Below, piece after piece: positions 15,851-23,813 of a stretch of DNA of 43,906 nt. The position numbers were made by a program, and so were the translations under genes. The stretch's first letter is position 1, and each line of letters starts with the position of its first letter. The stretch is taken from NCBI GenBank assembly GCA_965662195.1, contig CBFIHA010000024.1:1-43906 (forward strand), read 5' to 3'. A model generated the notes under the pieces. That model saw only the letters and a program-made list of their open reading frames with translations. It did not search any database and was not told the DNA's origin. The DNA comes from UBA1268 sp965662195. GTDB taxonomy: Bacteria; Planctomycetota; Planctomycetia; Pirellulales; UBA1268.

Positions 15851-17374
15851 TCAGGCCAGGTCGCGGTCCTGGAAGAGCACCAGGGCGATCAAGACGGCGA
15901 TCGTGGCGTAGAGGCCCGCATAAAGGGCCGCCCAGCCGAGATAACTCCAGGGAATTGGCACGCCCCCCACCACGGCCGCCTCGATGGTGAAGTGTTCAAG
16001 CACCGGCAACAGGGTTGCGAAGAGCCGGCCGACGAACCGCACGATGGCCAATTTGCCCACGCTCGACTGGACGATCAGCGGCACCAGGTGGCCCAGCACG
16101 TAGATGGTGAAGCAGATGATCAGGTTGGGAATCATGCCCAGTCGGGTCGAGACCGCCAGGCTCACCGCCGCCAGCAGGATGGTCTCCAGCAGCGACAGCA
16201 CCAGCCCCGGCACGATCGTGATCATCTCGGCCGCGCAGTCACTCCAGAGCGGGTCAGTCTTCGACGATTCGCGGGCGTCGTAGACCACCTTGAGGCTGGT
16301 CGTCGCCATCAGGACCGAACCGAGAATCAGAAAGACAAGGGTCGCCACCAGCACCAGGCCGATGTACTTGCCGATCACGAACTGCCGCCGGGTAAGCGGC
16401 TTGGAGAGCACAGTCAGGGCGGTCCTCCCCTCAATTTCGTCAGCCACCGCGACACTGGCTGTCCAGATCACCACCAGCAGGGCGAGCACCTTCACCAGAG
16501 TCAGGCCGCTGTCCTTGAGCATCTTCACGTCTTCCCCGAAGGTGTTGTAGGGGATGATGATAAAGCTCAACAGCAGCACGATGCCGGCAACGATTGCCAC
16601 TGTGAAGATCGGCTGACCGATCGCCTCTTTGGTGGTGGACGAGGCAATGGCGGCGACCCGGCGGGGAATCAGCCGGAAGGCGGTGTAGGCAAGCACCAGC
16701 ACCAGCAGTGAGGCCGCTGTCAGCGGCAGGATGGCTGCCTCAGGGAACTCCGGCACCAGCCGCCAGCTGACCGAGACTGTGGCGGGACCGGCCCCGCCCG
16801 TCGTGTCAGGAGGATCGCCGGTGGCGTCGTTGGTCACCTCGATCTGGGCCTTGTTGCCGAGGAAAGGGTTGGCCTTGCCGTCGGTCTTTGTCCACCGCCA
16901 CTCCGCCTCACGTTCAATTGCGATGTCCGGCACCTTCAGCAGGGCAAAGCCCTCAATCGGCTTCTGCGTCCGGATCACGATCGGCCGGTCGGTCTGAAAT
17001 GAGATCGTGGCCAGTTCCTGTGGCCGCACCGGTAGGTCGATTTTCTCACGAACGGTGCCGGGGGCGATGGTGAGCGATTCGGTTGACTCGTTCGGCGAAA
17101 GCATTCGGCCGAGCGAGCGGCCGATGCTCTGGACCGGCACCAGCGGGGTCAGGGCGATGGCCACGGCCGAGGCCGTCAGCATCAGCCAGGCCAGCGGTCC
17201 AAGGAAGCCATCCCGCAGACTCGCCTGCGCCTCGGCCGCCGCCCGCGGGGCGACCAGCCGTAGCAGCCCCCAGAGGGCCAGCAGCATGACGGTGGCGGAG
17301 AGGGCTCCCATACCGACAAGCCAGATGGGAGGCAGGGCAATGAACCAGCGATTGGCGAACAGCGGCGTGATCAT
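15851..17374 (-). CDS. ABC-2 type transporter permease-like membrane protein
   Basis: A 507-residue integral membrane protein. Two N-terminal membrane helices (about 14-35 and 55-75) are followed by an extracytoplasmic domain of about 150 residues (beta-rich, VRPQELATISFQ, TVSVSWRLVPEFPE), then a cluster of helices (TAASLLVLVLAYTAFRLI, FTVAIVAGIVLLLSFIIIPY, VKVLALLVVIWTASVAVAD, YIGLVLVATLVFLILGSVL and more). The cytoplasmic motif EIEGRTALTVLSKPLTRRQF followed by VIGKY is typical of ABC-2/NosY-type permeases. No ABC ATPase gene is adjacent, so its motor is encoded elsewhere. ATG 17374 precedes the first helix; the frame extends upstream to 17503 but without a better start. Last gene of the minus-strand series with the M16 proteins, separated by 187 bp. 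Confidence 0.75.
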   Translation of the reverse strand: MITPLFANRWFIALPPIWLVGMGALSATVMLLALWGLLRLVAPRAAAEAQASLRDGFLGPLAWLMLTASAVAIALTPLVPVQSIGRSLGRMLSPNESTESLTIAPGTVREKIDLPVRPQELATISFQTDRPIVIRTQKPIEGFALLKVPDIAIEREAEWRWTKTDGKANPFLGNKAQIEVTNDATGDPPDTTGGAGPATVSVSWRLVPEFPEAAILPLTAASLLVLVLAYTAFRLIPRRVAAIASSTTKEAIGQPIFTVAIVAGIVLLLSFIIIPYNTFGEDVKMLKDSGLTLVKVLALLVVIWTASVAVADEIEGRTALTVLSKPLTRRQFVIGKYIGLVLVATLVFLILGSVLMATTSLKVVYDARESSKTDPLWSDCAAEMITIVPGLVLSLLETILLAAVSLAVSTRLGMIPNLIICFTIYVLGHLVPLIVQSSVGKLAIVRFVGRLFATLLPVLEHFTIEAAVVGGVPIPWSYLGWAALYAGLYATIAVLIALVLFQDRDLA

Positions 17375-17561
17375 GAGGTCAATAACCGAAGGCAAGGCGG
17401 AGCAATGAGCGGCGAACGGGAAAGAGTCGCGGGGAATCTCCCAGCAGGTCGGCGACCGCGCCGAAGGACAATCCCCAACCGAATGCCCTATTGTGGCATC
17501 CACGGCCGGTTTTCGGAAGCGGCCGCGAGGCCGGAAATCTCACCCGCGCGGGAATGCCGGG

Positions 17562-18809
17562 TCAGGTGGTGACGGCGGCTGCAGTCAGCGGACCGGCCAG
17601 CACAGTGGCCGCCGGACCGGCCAGCGGCCAGGTGGTGAGAACCCGCCCGAGATCGTCTTGAGAGAGCCCGTCGAGCGTTTTCAGGTCGTCGGCCACCGAC
17701 CGATAGCGGCCGGTGTGGGCCCATTCCAGCCCCACGCTGAACAGCCGTTGCCGGGGCCGCTCCCCCGCCAGCACCACCCGCCCCAGCAGCTTGTTGCGGG
17801 CCTGATCGACCTCGGCGGCGGTCAGCCCGTTTGTCGCCTCGGCGTAGAGATCGATAATCCGTCCCAGCAGACTTGGGGCGTCCTCAGGCTCGCAGGAGAG
17901 CTGTGTTACGAAGACCCCGGCGTCGAGGAAGTCGTGGTGGTGACAGGCGGCGTGCTCAGCCTGCCCAGTGTCGACGAGGTCCCAGTAGAGCCGGCTGCCG
18001 GAGTCGTCGCCCAGAATCACCGCCAGCAGCTTGGCCGCAAACCGGTCGCTGTCGGTCTCGGCGGGCCCGGCTGACATTCGCACGGCGTACTCCAGCGCTG
18101 CCTGGTCGCGGGTGATCAGTGCGACCGGCGGTGGGGCAGCTGCCGTCGGCAGTGCCGCAGTGCGATCGCCGACCGGCAGTGGCTCCCAGTCACCGCAGAG
18201 CCGCCGGCCGCTCTCGACCAGGGCTGCGAAGTCGACGGCACCGCTGGCGGCCAGCACCAAATTGCCCGGGGCGTACCGGCGGCGGTGGTAGTCCCGCATT
18301 GCCTCGACCGGTAGGGCCCCGATTGACTCCACCGTGCCCAGCACGCTCCGGGCCAGGGGGTGACTGCCGAAGAAGGCCGCCCGGCAGCGGTCGTCAGCCC
18401 CGAAGGGGGGCTGGTCGTCGTACATGTGGATCTCTTCGAGGATCACCTGCTTTTCGGTGTCGAAGTCATCGGCCCGAAGCGCCGGCCGCATGATCGCCGC
18501 AAGCAGTGCGACAGCCTCATGCTGCCGCTCGGGTAGGACGGCGGCGTAATAGACCGTGTCTTCCTCGCTGGTAAAGGCGTTGGCACTGGCCCCCATGGCG
18601 TCGAACCGCAGGTTGATCTCCTCGGCCGAGAGCTGGTCGGTTCCCTTGAAAACCATGTGCTCGAGAAAGTGGCTCACCCCGGAGACCGCGTCGGTTTCGT
18701 CGCGAGCGCCGGTCTTGACGAAAAACCCGAGGCTGGCCGAGTGGGCGGCGTCGTGGATCTCGGCGATCACGTCGAGGCCGCAGGCCAGCCGCTCATGCCG
18801 AAACTGCAT
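17562..18809 (-). CDS. Active-type M16 zinc metallopeptidase
   Basis: A 415-residue M16 (pitrilysin/MPP-like) peptidase. The inverted zinc motif HFLEH at residues 47-51 has both His ligands and the catalytic Glu50, with the distal Glu ligand at about residue 126 (QVILEEIHMY). Other family marks are FKGTDQLSAEEI and SANAFTSEEDTVYYAAVL, and the second half-domain SRLYWDLVDTG. M16 enzymes cleave short peptides within a clamshell formed by two domains or two subunits. No signal peptide is evident. ATG 18809 has an excellent GGAGGT site lying inside the end of the upstream M16 gene; the two overlap by 17 bases, so translation is coupled and the products probably form a dimer. Confidence 0.93.
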   Translation of the reverse strand: MQFRHERLACGLDVIAEIHDAAHSASLGFFVKTGARDETDAVSGVSHFLEHMVFKGTDQLSAEEINLRFDAMGASANAFTSEEDTVYYAAVLPERQHEAVALLAAIMRPALRADDFDTEKQVILEEIHMYDDQPPFGADDRCRAAFFGSHPLARSVLGTVESIGALPVEAMRDYHRRRYAPGNLVLAASGAVDFAALVESGRRLCGDWEPLPVGDRTAALPTAAAPPPVALITRDQAALEYAVRMSAGPAETDSDRFAAKLLAVILGDDSGSRLYWDLVDTGQAEHAACHHHDFLDAGVFVTQLSCEPEDAPSLLGRIIDLYAEATNGLTAAEVDQARNKLLGRVVLAGERPRQRLFSVGLEWAHTGRYRSVADDLKTLDGLSQDDLGRVLTTWPLAGPAATVLAGPLTAAAVTT

Positions 18810-20061
18810 CGGGAACCTCCAGGGGATCGCGGCCCAGCGAGACGGCCGTCAGGTCGAGGGGCGGATGGTCGGACAGCCACGACTCGATGCCGGCGACGCT
18901 GAGGGCGTCGAGCCGCTCCAGGTCTTCGGCCAGCGTGCGGATCCGGCCGAGGTGATACCACTGCCGGGCCAGGGCCCCGGCCCGGGCGGCGGTCGATTCT
19001 TGCTGCATGACCAGGCCACTCTTGGCCCGGGCCTTGACCCGGTCGAGTTCATCGACAGAGATCGACCCCGGGAGCCGGGCAATCTCAGCCAGCATCACGT
19101 CGAGTGTTTCCTGGGCCCGCTCGGCCGTGGTGCCGGCATAGGCGATGGCAGCGGCGAGGTCGCGGTGGGTCTGGTAGCCCGCCGACACGCTGTAACACAG
19201 GCCCCGCTTTTCCCGGACCTCGGTGAACAGCCGGGAGCTTGACCCCCCGCCCAGCACTGACAACGCTGCGGTCACCTGCAGCGACTCGGGGTCACGGTAG
19301 GGCGGCACGCTCCAGGCGACTGCCACATGGGTCTGTTGCGAGTCGTACGGCACATGACACCGGCGGGGGCCGCGATCGCCGCTGGTCACCGCCGGGGCAG
19401 GGGCGGCCTCCCAGTCGCCGAAGAGCTGCTCCATCCGGGCCACGAAGTCGGGCCAGTCGATCCGGCCGGCGACGGCAATGATCATGCCGGCTGGTTGGAT
19501 GAATGTGTTGTTGAACTCCCGAACGTCGGCCGGGGTGAGGGCAGCGACATCGGCGGACCGGCCTTCACTGGGCAGGCCCCAGGGGCTCGGGTAGTGGGCC
19601 TGCCGCAGGGCGAGCATGGTGCGGTGGGCCGGATCGTCTTCGGTGCCGGCGAGATCCTGCAGCACCGTCTGGCGGGCTGGCTCGAATTGGTCATCAGGCA
19701 GCGTCGGCCGGCGGAGGATATCAGCAAAGATTGCCACCGCATCGGGCAGCTGCCGGGCCACCATCGCTCCGGCGATGCTGCCATGGCTCATCGAGACCGA
19801 CTGCGACCACTGCACCCCGGCGTTGTCGAGGTCGGCGACGATCTGGCGGCTGCTGCGGTCGCCGGCACCGCGGAGCATCAACTCACCGGTCAACGTTGCC
19901 AGGCCACAGCAGGGCTTGCCGCTGCGGTCGGCCCGGAGGCTGTCACAGATGCCGCCGGCCGGCAGATGAAACGAAACCGAGACCGACTCGACTCCCGGCA
20001 GGAACTCCCCCAGCAGCGTGATGCCGTTGTCGAGCGTGGCGGTCTGGAGCGTCTGCTTCAC
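18793..20061 (-). CDS. M16-family partner subunit lacking the zinc motif
   Basis: A 422-residue M16 homologue. Where the active subunit has HxxEH, this one reads GLATLTGELMLRG, so zinc cannot be bound and it should be catalytically inactive. It keeps the R/Y pair region of partner subunits (SSSRLFTEVREKRGLCYSVSAGY is the segment; Arg and Tyr at either end), which in heterodimeric M16B proteases binds the substrate backbone. This matches the known arrangement of an active and an inactive M16 gene side by side. GTG 20061 start; 23 bp after the GNAT gene stop and overlapping the active subunit by 17 bases. Residue letters are shown only in part; key positions lie at codons 18793-19260 and 19890 on the minus strand. 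Confidence 0.88.
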   Translation of the reverse strand: MKQTLQTATLDNGITLLGEFLPGVESVSVSFHLPAGGICDSLRADRSGKPCCGLATLTGELMLRGAGDRSSRQIVADLDNAGVQWSQSVSMSHGSIAGAMVARQLPDAVAIFADILRRPTLPDDQFEPARQTVLQDLAGTEDDPAHRTMLALRQAHYPSPWGLPSEGRSADVAALTPADVREFNNTFIQPAGMIIAVAGRIDWPDFVARMEQLFGDWEAAPAPAVTSGDRGPRRCHVPYDSQQTHVAVAWSVPPYRDPESLQVTAALSVLGGGSSSRLFTEVREKRGLCYSVSAGYQTHRDLAAAIAYAGTTAERAQETLDVMLAEIARLPGSISVDELDRVKARAKSGLVMQQESTAARAGALARQWYHLGRIRTLAEDLERLDALSVAGIESWLSDHPPLDLTAVSLGRDPLEVPDAVSA

Positions 20062-20084
20062 GGATGGTTGACGACGGCGAGGTT

Positions 20085-20936
20085 TCAGGAAGTCCGGGAG
20101 ACGGCCAGGGACTCACGGCCGGCTGGCACCGCCGCGAGTTCGTTGCCCGCTCTTCCGGAGTCTGCCATATCGGTGGGCTCCTCGGCTACGACCAATCCCG
20201 AGACCAAGGCTGACACCATCGTAGCGACTACGCCCCGCTTTTCCTGGCGGGCGGTGGCTGCCGATGAATCCCGGACCTTTGCGGCCTCGCTCGAAGGAAC
20301 CCCCAGCGGCAGCCGGTCGACGGCCTGTTCCTGCCGCTGCTGCTCGCGGCGAACCTGCTCAACACTCTTGTAGAGGGTTTTTGTGCGGCGAAAGCCGAGC
20401 CGATGATAGAGCCTGATCGCGGCGGTGTTCTCTGCGGTTACTTCCAGCGTGGCCCGGCGGACACCAGCCGTCTCAAAGCCGGCGAGGGCCTCGCCAATGA
20501 GGCTGCTGCCCAGGCCGAGCCCGCGGGCACCGGGAAGAATGCCAACATTCTGGATCGAGCCGAGGCCGGCCCGATCGATCACGCCCTGAATGGTTCCGCA
20601 CCACTCCAGCGGTGCGAACCGCGTCGCCGGCCGGCCTCGCGTTGCCTGCCGACGGGCGACCAGCCAGGTTGCCTCGGGAAGAAAACCCGGCTTCCGACGA
20701 ATTTCCCGCATCAGCCGGCGGCAGCCCTCAAGTCGCCCCAGGCAGGGGAAGACGACGGCGTCGATTTCGGAACGGAAGGCCGAAAACTTGATGCGGGCAT
20801 GAACGTCAAGGAGAGCCTCATTCCAGGGCACGAACTCAAAGCCCGACGGCAGCCGAGCCGCGACCCAACGCCGTTCCCTGACGAGATCGACCTCCATCCG
20901 GAATCGTTTGAAGTAGGTCGATTCCAATGGATGCAC
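20085..20936 (-). CDS. GNAT-family N-acetyltransferase with extra C-terminal region
   Basis: Acetyl-CoA-dependent acetyltransferase of 283 residues. The GNAT core (about 35-195) has strand beta4 SIQNVGILPGARGLGLGSSL (acetyl-CoA pyrophosphate loop) and the C-terminal ENTAAIRLYHRLGFRRTKT. About 90 residues follow that have no recognised domain and contain a charged stretch (EQVRREQQRQEQ) and an Ala/Val-rich segment. The N-terminal 35 residues are also extra. Substrate unknown. GTG 20936 start has no strong ribosome site; ATG 20897 is an alternative. First gene of the minus-strand series leading into the M16 pair. Confidence 0.82.
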   Translation of the reverse strand: MHPLESTYFKRFRMEVDLVRERRWVAARLPSGFEFVPWNEALLDVHARIKFSAFRSEIDAVVFPCLGRLEGCRRLMREIRRKPGFLPEATWLVARRQATRGRPATRFAPLEWCGTIQGVIDRAGLGSIQNVGILPGARGLGLGSSLIGEALAGFETAGVRRATLEVTAENTAAIRLYHRLGFRRTKTLYKSVEQVRREQQRQEQAVDRLPLGVPSSEAAKVRDSSAATARQEKRGVVATMVSALVSGLVVAEEPTDMADSGRAGNELAAVPAGRESLAVSRTS

Positions 20937-21112
20937 CCTGGAAGGATTCTGAAACCTGCTCGCCTCTGAAATTAAGAATGCCCTCCGCTGGCGTCAACGC
21001 GCCGGTCACCGAATTGAAGGGCCAGCAGCCCCGGCAAGGGGATGGGGCGGCTGGGAGGATAAGGTCGATCCTGCGGGCAGATTGACACCTGCCCGCGACG
21101 TCGTCGTCAGGG

Positions 21113-21147
21113 TATACTTTTTTTGGTTCATCAAAAAAACTTTTTTG
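21113..21147 (+). promoter_or_regulatory. Putative promoter -10 and AT-rich palindromic operator of the metal ABC operon
   Basis: TATACT (21113-21118) resembles a -10 box. It runs into TTTTTTTG-GTTCAT-CAAAAAAA (21118-21139), a perfect 8+8 inverted repeat, and overlapping AAAAAA-AC-TTTTTT (about 21134-21146). In this GC-rich window such a block is striking. Its position, over the expected transcription start and 20-40 bases before the ATG, fits a repressor site; AT-rich dyads of this kind are known for MntR/TroR-type regulators. No -35 at proper spacing was found. Confidence 0.55.
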
Positions 21148-21157
21148 AGGGCGCAAA

Positions 21158-22093
21158 ATGCGTTTGTTTCAGCATGCATTCGTGTGGCTGCTGGCAACTG
21201 CCGTCCTGCTGCTCGCCGACTCAGCGGCCGCTGTGGTTCGGGTCGTGGCGACTACCACCGTGGTAGCCGACCTGGTACGGCAGGTCGGCGGCGATCGTGT
21301 CGAGGTCGAGAGCCTGATGGCCGACGGAGTTGACCCGCATTCCTACCGGGCCACACCCCGGGACGCCGACCGGCTGCTGCGGGCCGACCTGATCGTTGCC
21401 AACGGGCTGCATCTCGAGGGCAAGCTGGCCCAGTTGCTTGAGCGGCTCGGCCAGCGCCGGCCCGTGGTGGCGGTGGCCGAGGCGGTGCCTCAGGCCGAGC
21501 TGTTGCCGATTGGCAACGGGCTGTTCGATCCCCATGTCTGGTTTGATGCGGCGTTGTGGAGTCACTGTCCGGCGGCCGTGGCCGAGGCGCTGGTGAAGCT
21601 GGACCCCGCCGGTGCCGCCGGCTACCGGCAACGGGCCGATGCGTCTGCCGCCCGGCTGCGACAACTCGATGCCACGGTCCGGTCGCGGCTGTTGACAGTC
21701 CCGCCGGCTCGCCGGGTGCTGATCACCGCTCACGATGCCTTCCGTTATTTTGGCCGGGCCTATGGACTGGAAGTGGTTGGTGTGCAGGGCACAAGCACTG
21801 AGAGTGAGGCCGGGCTGGCCGACATGAACCGGCTGGTCGAGTTGGTGGTCGGGCGTGGTATCCCGGCGGTGTTTGTCGAGACGAGTGTCTCAGATCGCAA
21901 TGTGACGGCGCTGCGCGAGGGAGCCGCCGCACGGGGCCAGACCGTGTCACTCGGTGGCCGGCTCTACTCCGATGCCCTGGGACCGGCCGGCAGTGATGGC
22001 GATACGCTCGAGCGGGCGCTGCTTGCGAATGTTGAAACAATTGTCACGGCACTCGGCGGTGGCGCCGGGGCGGTCGCAGCGGCAGCGGAGTAG
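21158..22093 (+). CDS. Periplasmic Mn/Zn-binding protein of an ABC importer (TroA-like)
   Basis: Solute-binding protein of cluster A-I (TroA/ZnuA/PsaA), 311 residues, with a signal peptide (FVWLLATAVLLLADSAAA). Expected metal ligands are His61 (DPHSYRATP), His126 (FDPHVWFD), His192 (ITAHDAFRYF) and Asp272 (YSDAL). Their spacing (65, 66, 80) equals that of Treponema TroA (His68, His133, His199, Asp279 as I recall), and three His plus Asp suits Zn(II) or Mn(II). No His-rich loop typical of ZnuA is present. GAGG lies seven bases before ATG 21158. First gene of a four-gene operon with overlapping ends; the stop TAG shares a base with the next GTG. Confidence 0.93.
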   Translation: MRLFQHAFVWLLATAVLLLADSAAAVVRVVATTTVVADLVRQVGGDRVEVESLMADGVDPHSYRATPRDADRLLRADLIVANGLHLEGKLAQLLERLGQRRPVVAVAEAVPQAELLPIGNGLFDPHVWFDAALWSHCPAAVAEALVKLDPAGAAGYRQRADASAARLRQLDATVRSRLLTVPPARRVLITAHDAFRYFGRAYGLEVVGVQGTSTESEAGLADMNRLVELVVGRGIPAVFVETSVSDRNVTALREGAAARGQTVSLGGRLYSDALGPAGSDGDTLERALLANVETIVTALGGGAGAVAAAAE

Positions 22094-22899
22094 TGCAGCG
22101 GGTGAGCGAGCCTTCAGCAACAGTCGCGCCAGCAGCTACGGCCTGGCTTGAGTGGCACGATCTCACGGTTGCCTATGGCCGTCGGCCGGTGCTCTGGAAC
22201 GTCGACCTGACGATCACTGAGCCCTGCTTGTTCGGCATCATCGGCCCCAATGGCGCCGGCAAGAGCACGCTGCTCAAGGCGACCCTCGGACTGGTGCCGA
22301 TCGCCGGCGGCAGCGTGCTGTTCTGGGGCCGAAAGCTGGCCGAGGTGCGGCGTCGCATCGGCTATGTGCCTCAGCGGGAGACGGTCGACTGGGATTTTCC
22401 CGTCAGCGTGATGGACGTGGTGTTGATGGGGGCGACGTCCCAGCTGGGCTGGTTCCGGCGGGGTGGAAGGCGGGAACGCGAGCTGGCCCGTGACTGTCTG
22501 GAGCGGGTTGGGCTGGCCGATCTGGCTGGCCGGCAGATCGGCCGGCTTTCCGGTGGCCAGCAGCAGCGGGTCTTTCTGGCCCGGGCGTTGGCCCGGGAGG
22601 CCGACATCTATCTGCTCGATGAGCCGATGGCCGGTGTCGATGCCAGTTCGCAGGAACAGATTTTCGGCATCCTGGCCGGCCTGCGGGACGCCGGCAAACT
22701 GGTGGTTGCCGTCCACCACGATCTCCAAACGGCTTCCCGCTGGTTTGATGCGGTAGCACTCGTCGACATGCGGCTGGTCGCCGCTGGCCCAACCGCCGAC
22801 GTACTCACGCCTGAAAACCTCAATCAGACCTATGCCGGCCGGGCTGGCATTCTGGACGAACTTGGCCGGGCCGTTGCCCGCGGGAAGCGGACTCCATGA
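22093..22899 (+). CDS. ATPase subunit of the Mn/Zn ABC importer
   Basis: ABC ATPase of 268 residues. Motifs: Walker A GPNGAGKSTLLK (about residues 52-63), Q-loop YVPQRETVDWDFPVSVMDVV (the WDFP run is typical of the metal-importer ATPases MntA/TroB), signature LSGGQQQRVFLARAL, Walker B IYLLDEPMAGVD and switch VAVHHDL. It powers uptake through the two permeases encoded next. The start is GTG 22093, overlapping the upstream stop by one base; GTG 22102 is an alternative. The 3' end overlaps the next gene by four bases (ATGA). Confidence 0.95.
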   Translation: MQRVSEPSATVAPAATAWLEWHDLTVAYGRRPVLWNVDLTITEPCLFGIIGPNGAGKSTLLKATLGLVPIAGGSVLFWGRKLAEVRRRIGYVPQRETVDWDFPVSVMDVVLMGATSQLGWFRRGGRRERELARDCLERVGLADLAGRQIGRLSGGQQQRVFLARALAREADIYLLDEPMAGVDASSQEQIFGILAGLRDAGKLVVAVHHDLQTASRWFDAVALVDMRLVAAGPTADVLTPENLNQTYAGRAGILDELGRAVARGKRTP

Positions 22900-23813
22900 T
22901 GGCCACTTCCTTGCTTGCTGCAGTGCTGCCCTACAACACGCTGGTGGTGGCCGGTGGCGTGGCGGCAGTCGGCTGTGCCGCCGGGGTGGTCGGCACGCTC
23001 AGTGTCCTGCGGCGTCGGGCGCTGGTGGGTGATGCAGCGGCCCATGCCACGCTGGTCGGTGTTGCAGTATCGCTCCTGGTGACCGGCCAGCGGAGCCTGG
23101 CGATGCTGTTGGCCGGCGGGCTCATTTCGGCGATTGCCGCGCTGGGCCTGCTGGTGCTGATCCGCCGATTCACCCGCACCCGCGATGATGCTGCTACCGC
23201 GATCGTGCTGAGCGTGTCGTTCGGGTTGGGTATCGTGCTGATCTCGGGCATGGTGGCCCGCGGCGTGCCGGGCAGCGCTGGCCTAGAACGGTTTCTGTTG
23301 GGGCACACGGCGGCGCTGACCATTGGTGACGCCAGGCTGCTGGGCGTTGTCTCGGCCCTCGCGGTCCTCTGCGTCGTCCTGGGGCTGAAGGAAGCGGTCA
23401 TGGTTGCCTTCGATCCCGCCTTTGCCGCGGCGGCTGGCTGGCCGGCGACGGTGATCGACCTGGTGTTGGTCGCCCTCGTGGCGGTGATGGTGGTGGTGGG
23501 CCTGCCGGCTGCCGGAGCGGTGCTCGTGACGGCCCTAGTGGTGATTCCGCCGGTGGCGGCCCGGCAGTGGACCGACCGGATCGTGCCGATGCTCGCCATC
23601 GCCGGCGGCATTGGTCTGGCCAGTGGGCTGGCGGGCGTGGTGGTCAGCAGCCTCGCCACCCGGCTGCCGACCGGGCCGGTGGTGGTGCTGGTGGCGGCCG
23701 GCTGCTTTGTGGTGTCGCTGGTCATCGCGCCCCGCCGGGGGCTGCTGGCCCGCTGGTGGGATCGCCCCGCGGCGGTGCCAACGGCTGATCAGCAGCGACT
23801 GGAGCAACGCTGA
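22896..23813 (+). CDS. Mn/Zn ABC importer permease 1 (ABC-3 family)
   Basis: Membrane subunit of 305 residues with about eight hydrophobic helices. Family marks: the cytoplasmic coupling segment LRRRALVGDAAAHATLVGVA near the N-terminus, FLLGHTAALTIGD in the middle, and VGLPAAGAVLVTALVVIPPV near the C-terminus. Start ATG 22896 overlaps the ATPase stop by four bases and its own stop overlaps the next ATG by one base, so all four genes should be translated together. No regulatory domain is attached, in contrast to permease 2. Confidence 0.92.
   Translation: MMATSLLAAVLPYNTLVVAGGVAAVGCAAGVVGTLSVLRRRALVGDAAAHATLVGVAVSLLVTGQRSLAMLLAGGLISAIAALGLLVLIRRFTRTRDDAATAIVLSVSFGLGIVLISGMVARGVPGSAGLERFLLGHTAALTIGDARLLGVVSALAVLCVVLGLKEAVMVAFDPAFAAAAGWPATVIDLVLVALVAVMVVVGLPAAGAVLVTALVVIPPVAARQWTDRIVPMLAIAGGIGLASGLAGVVVSSLATRLPTGPVVVLVAAGCFVVSLVIAPRRGLLARWWDRPAAVPTADQQRLEQR

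Noticed and set aside
21082..21118. TTGACA at 21082 with TATACT at 21113 as a promoter pair
   Set aside because: The spacer is 25 bases, far from the normal 16-18, so only the TATACT is kept as a possible -10.
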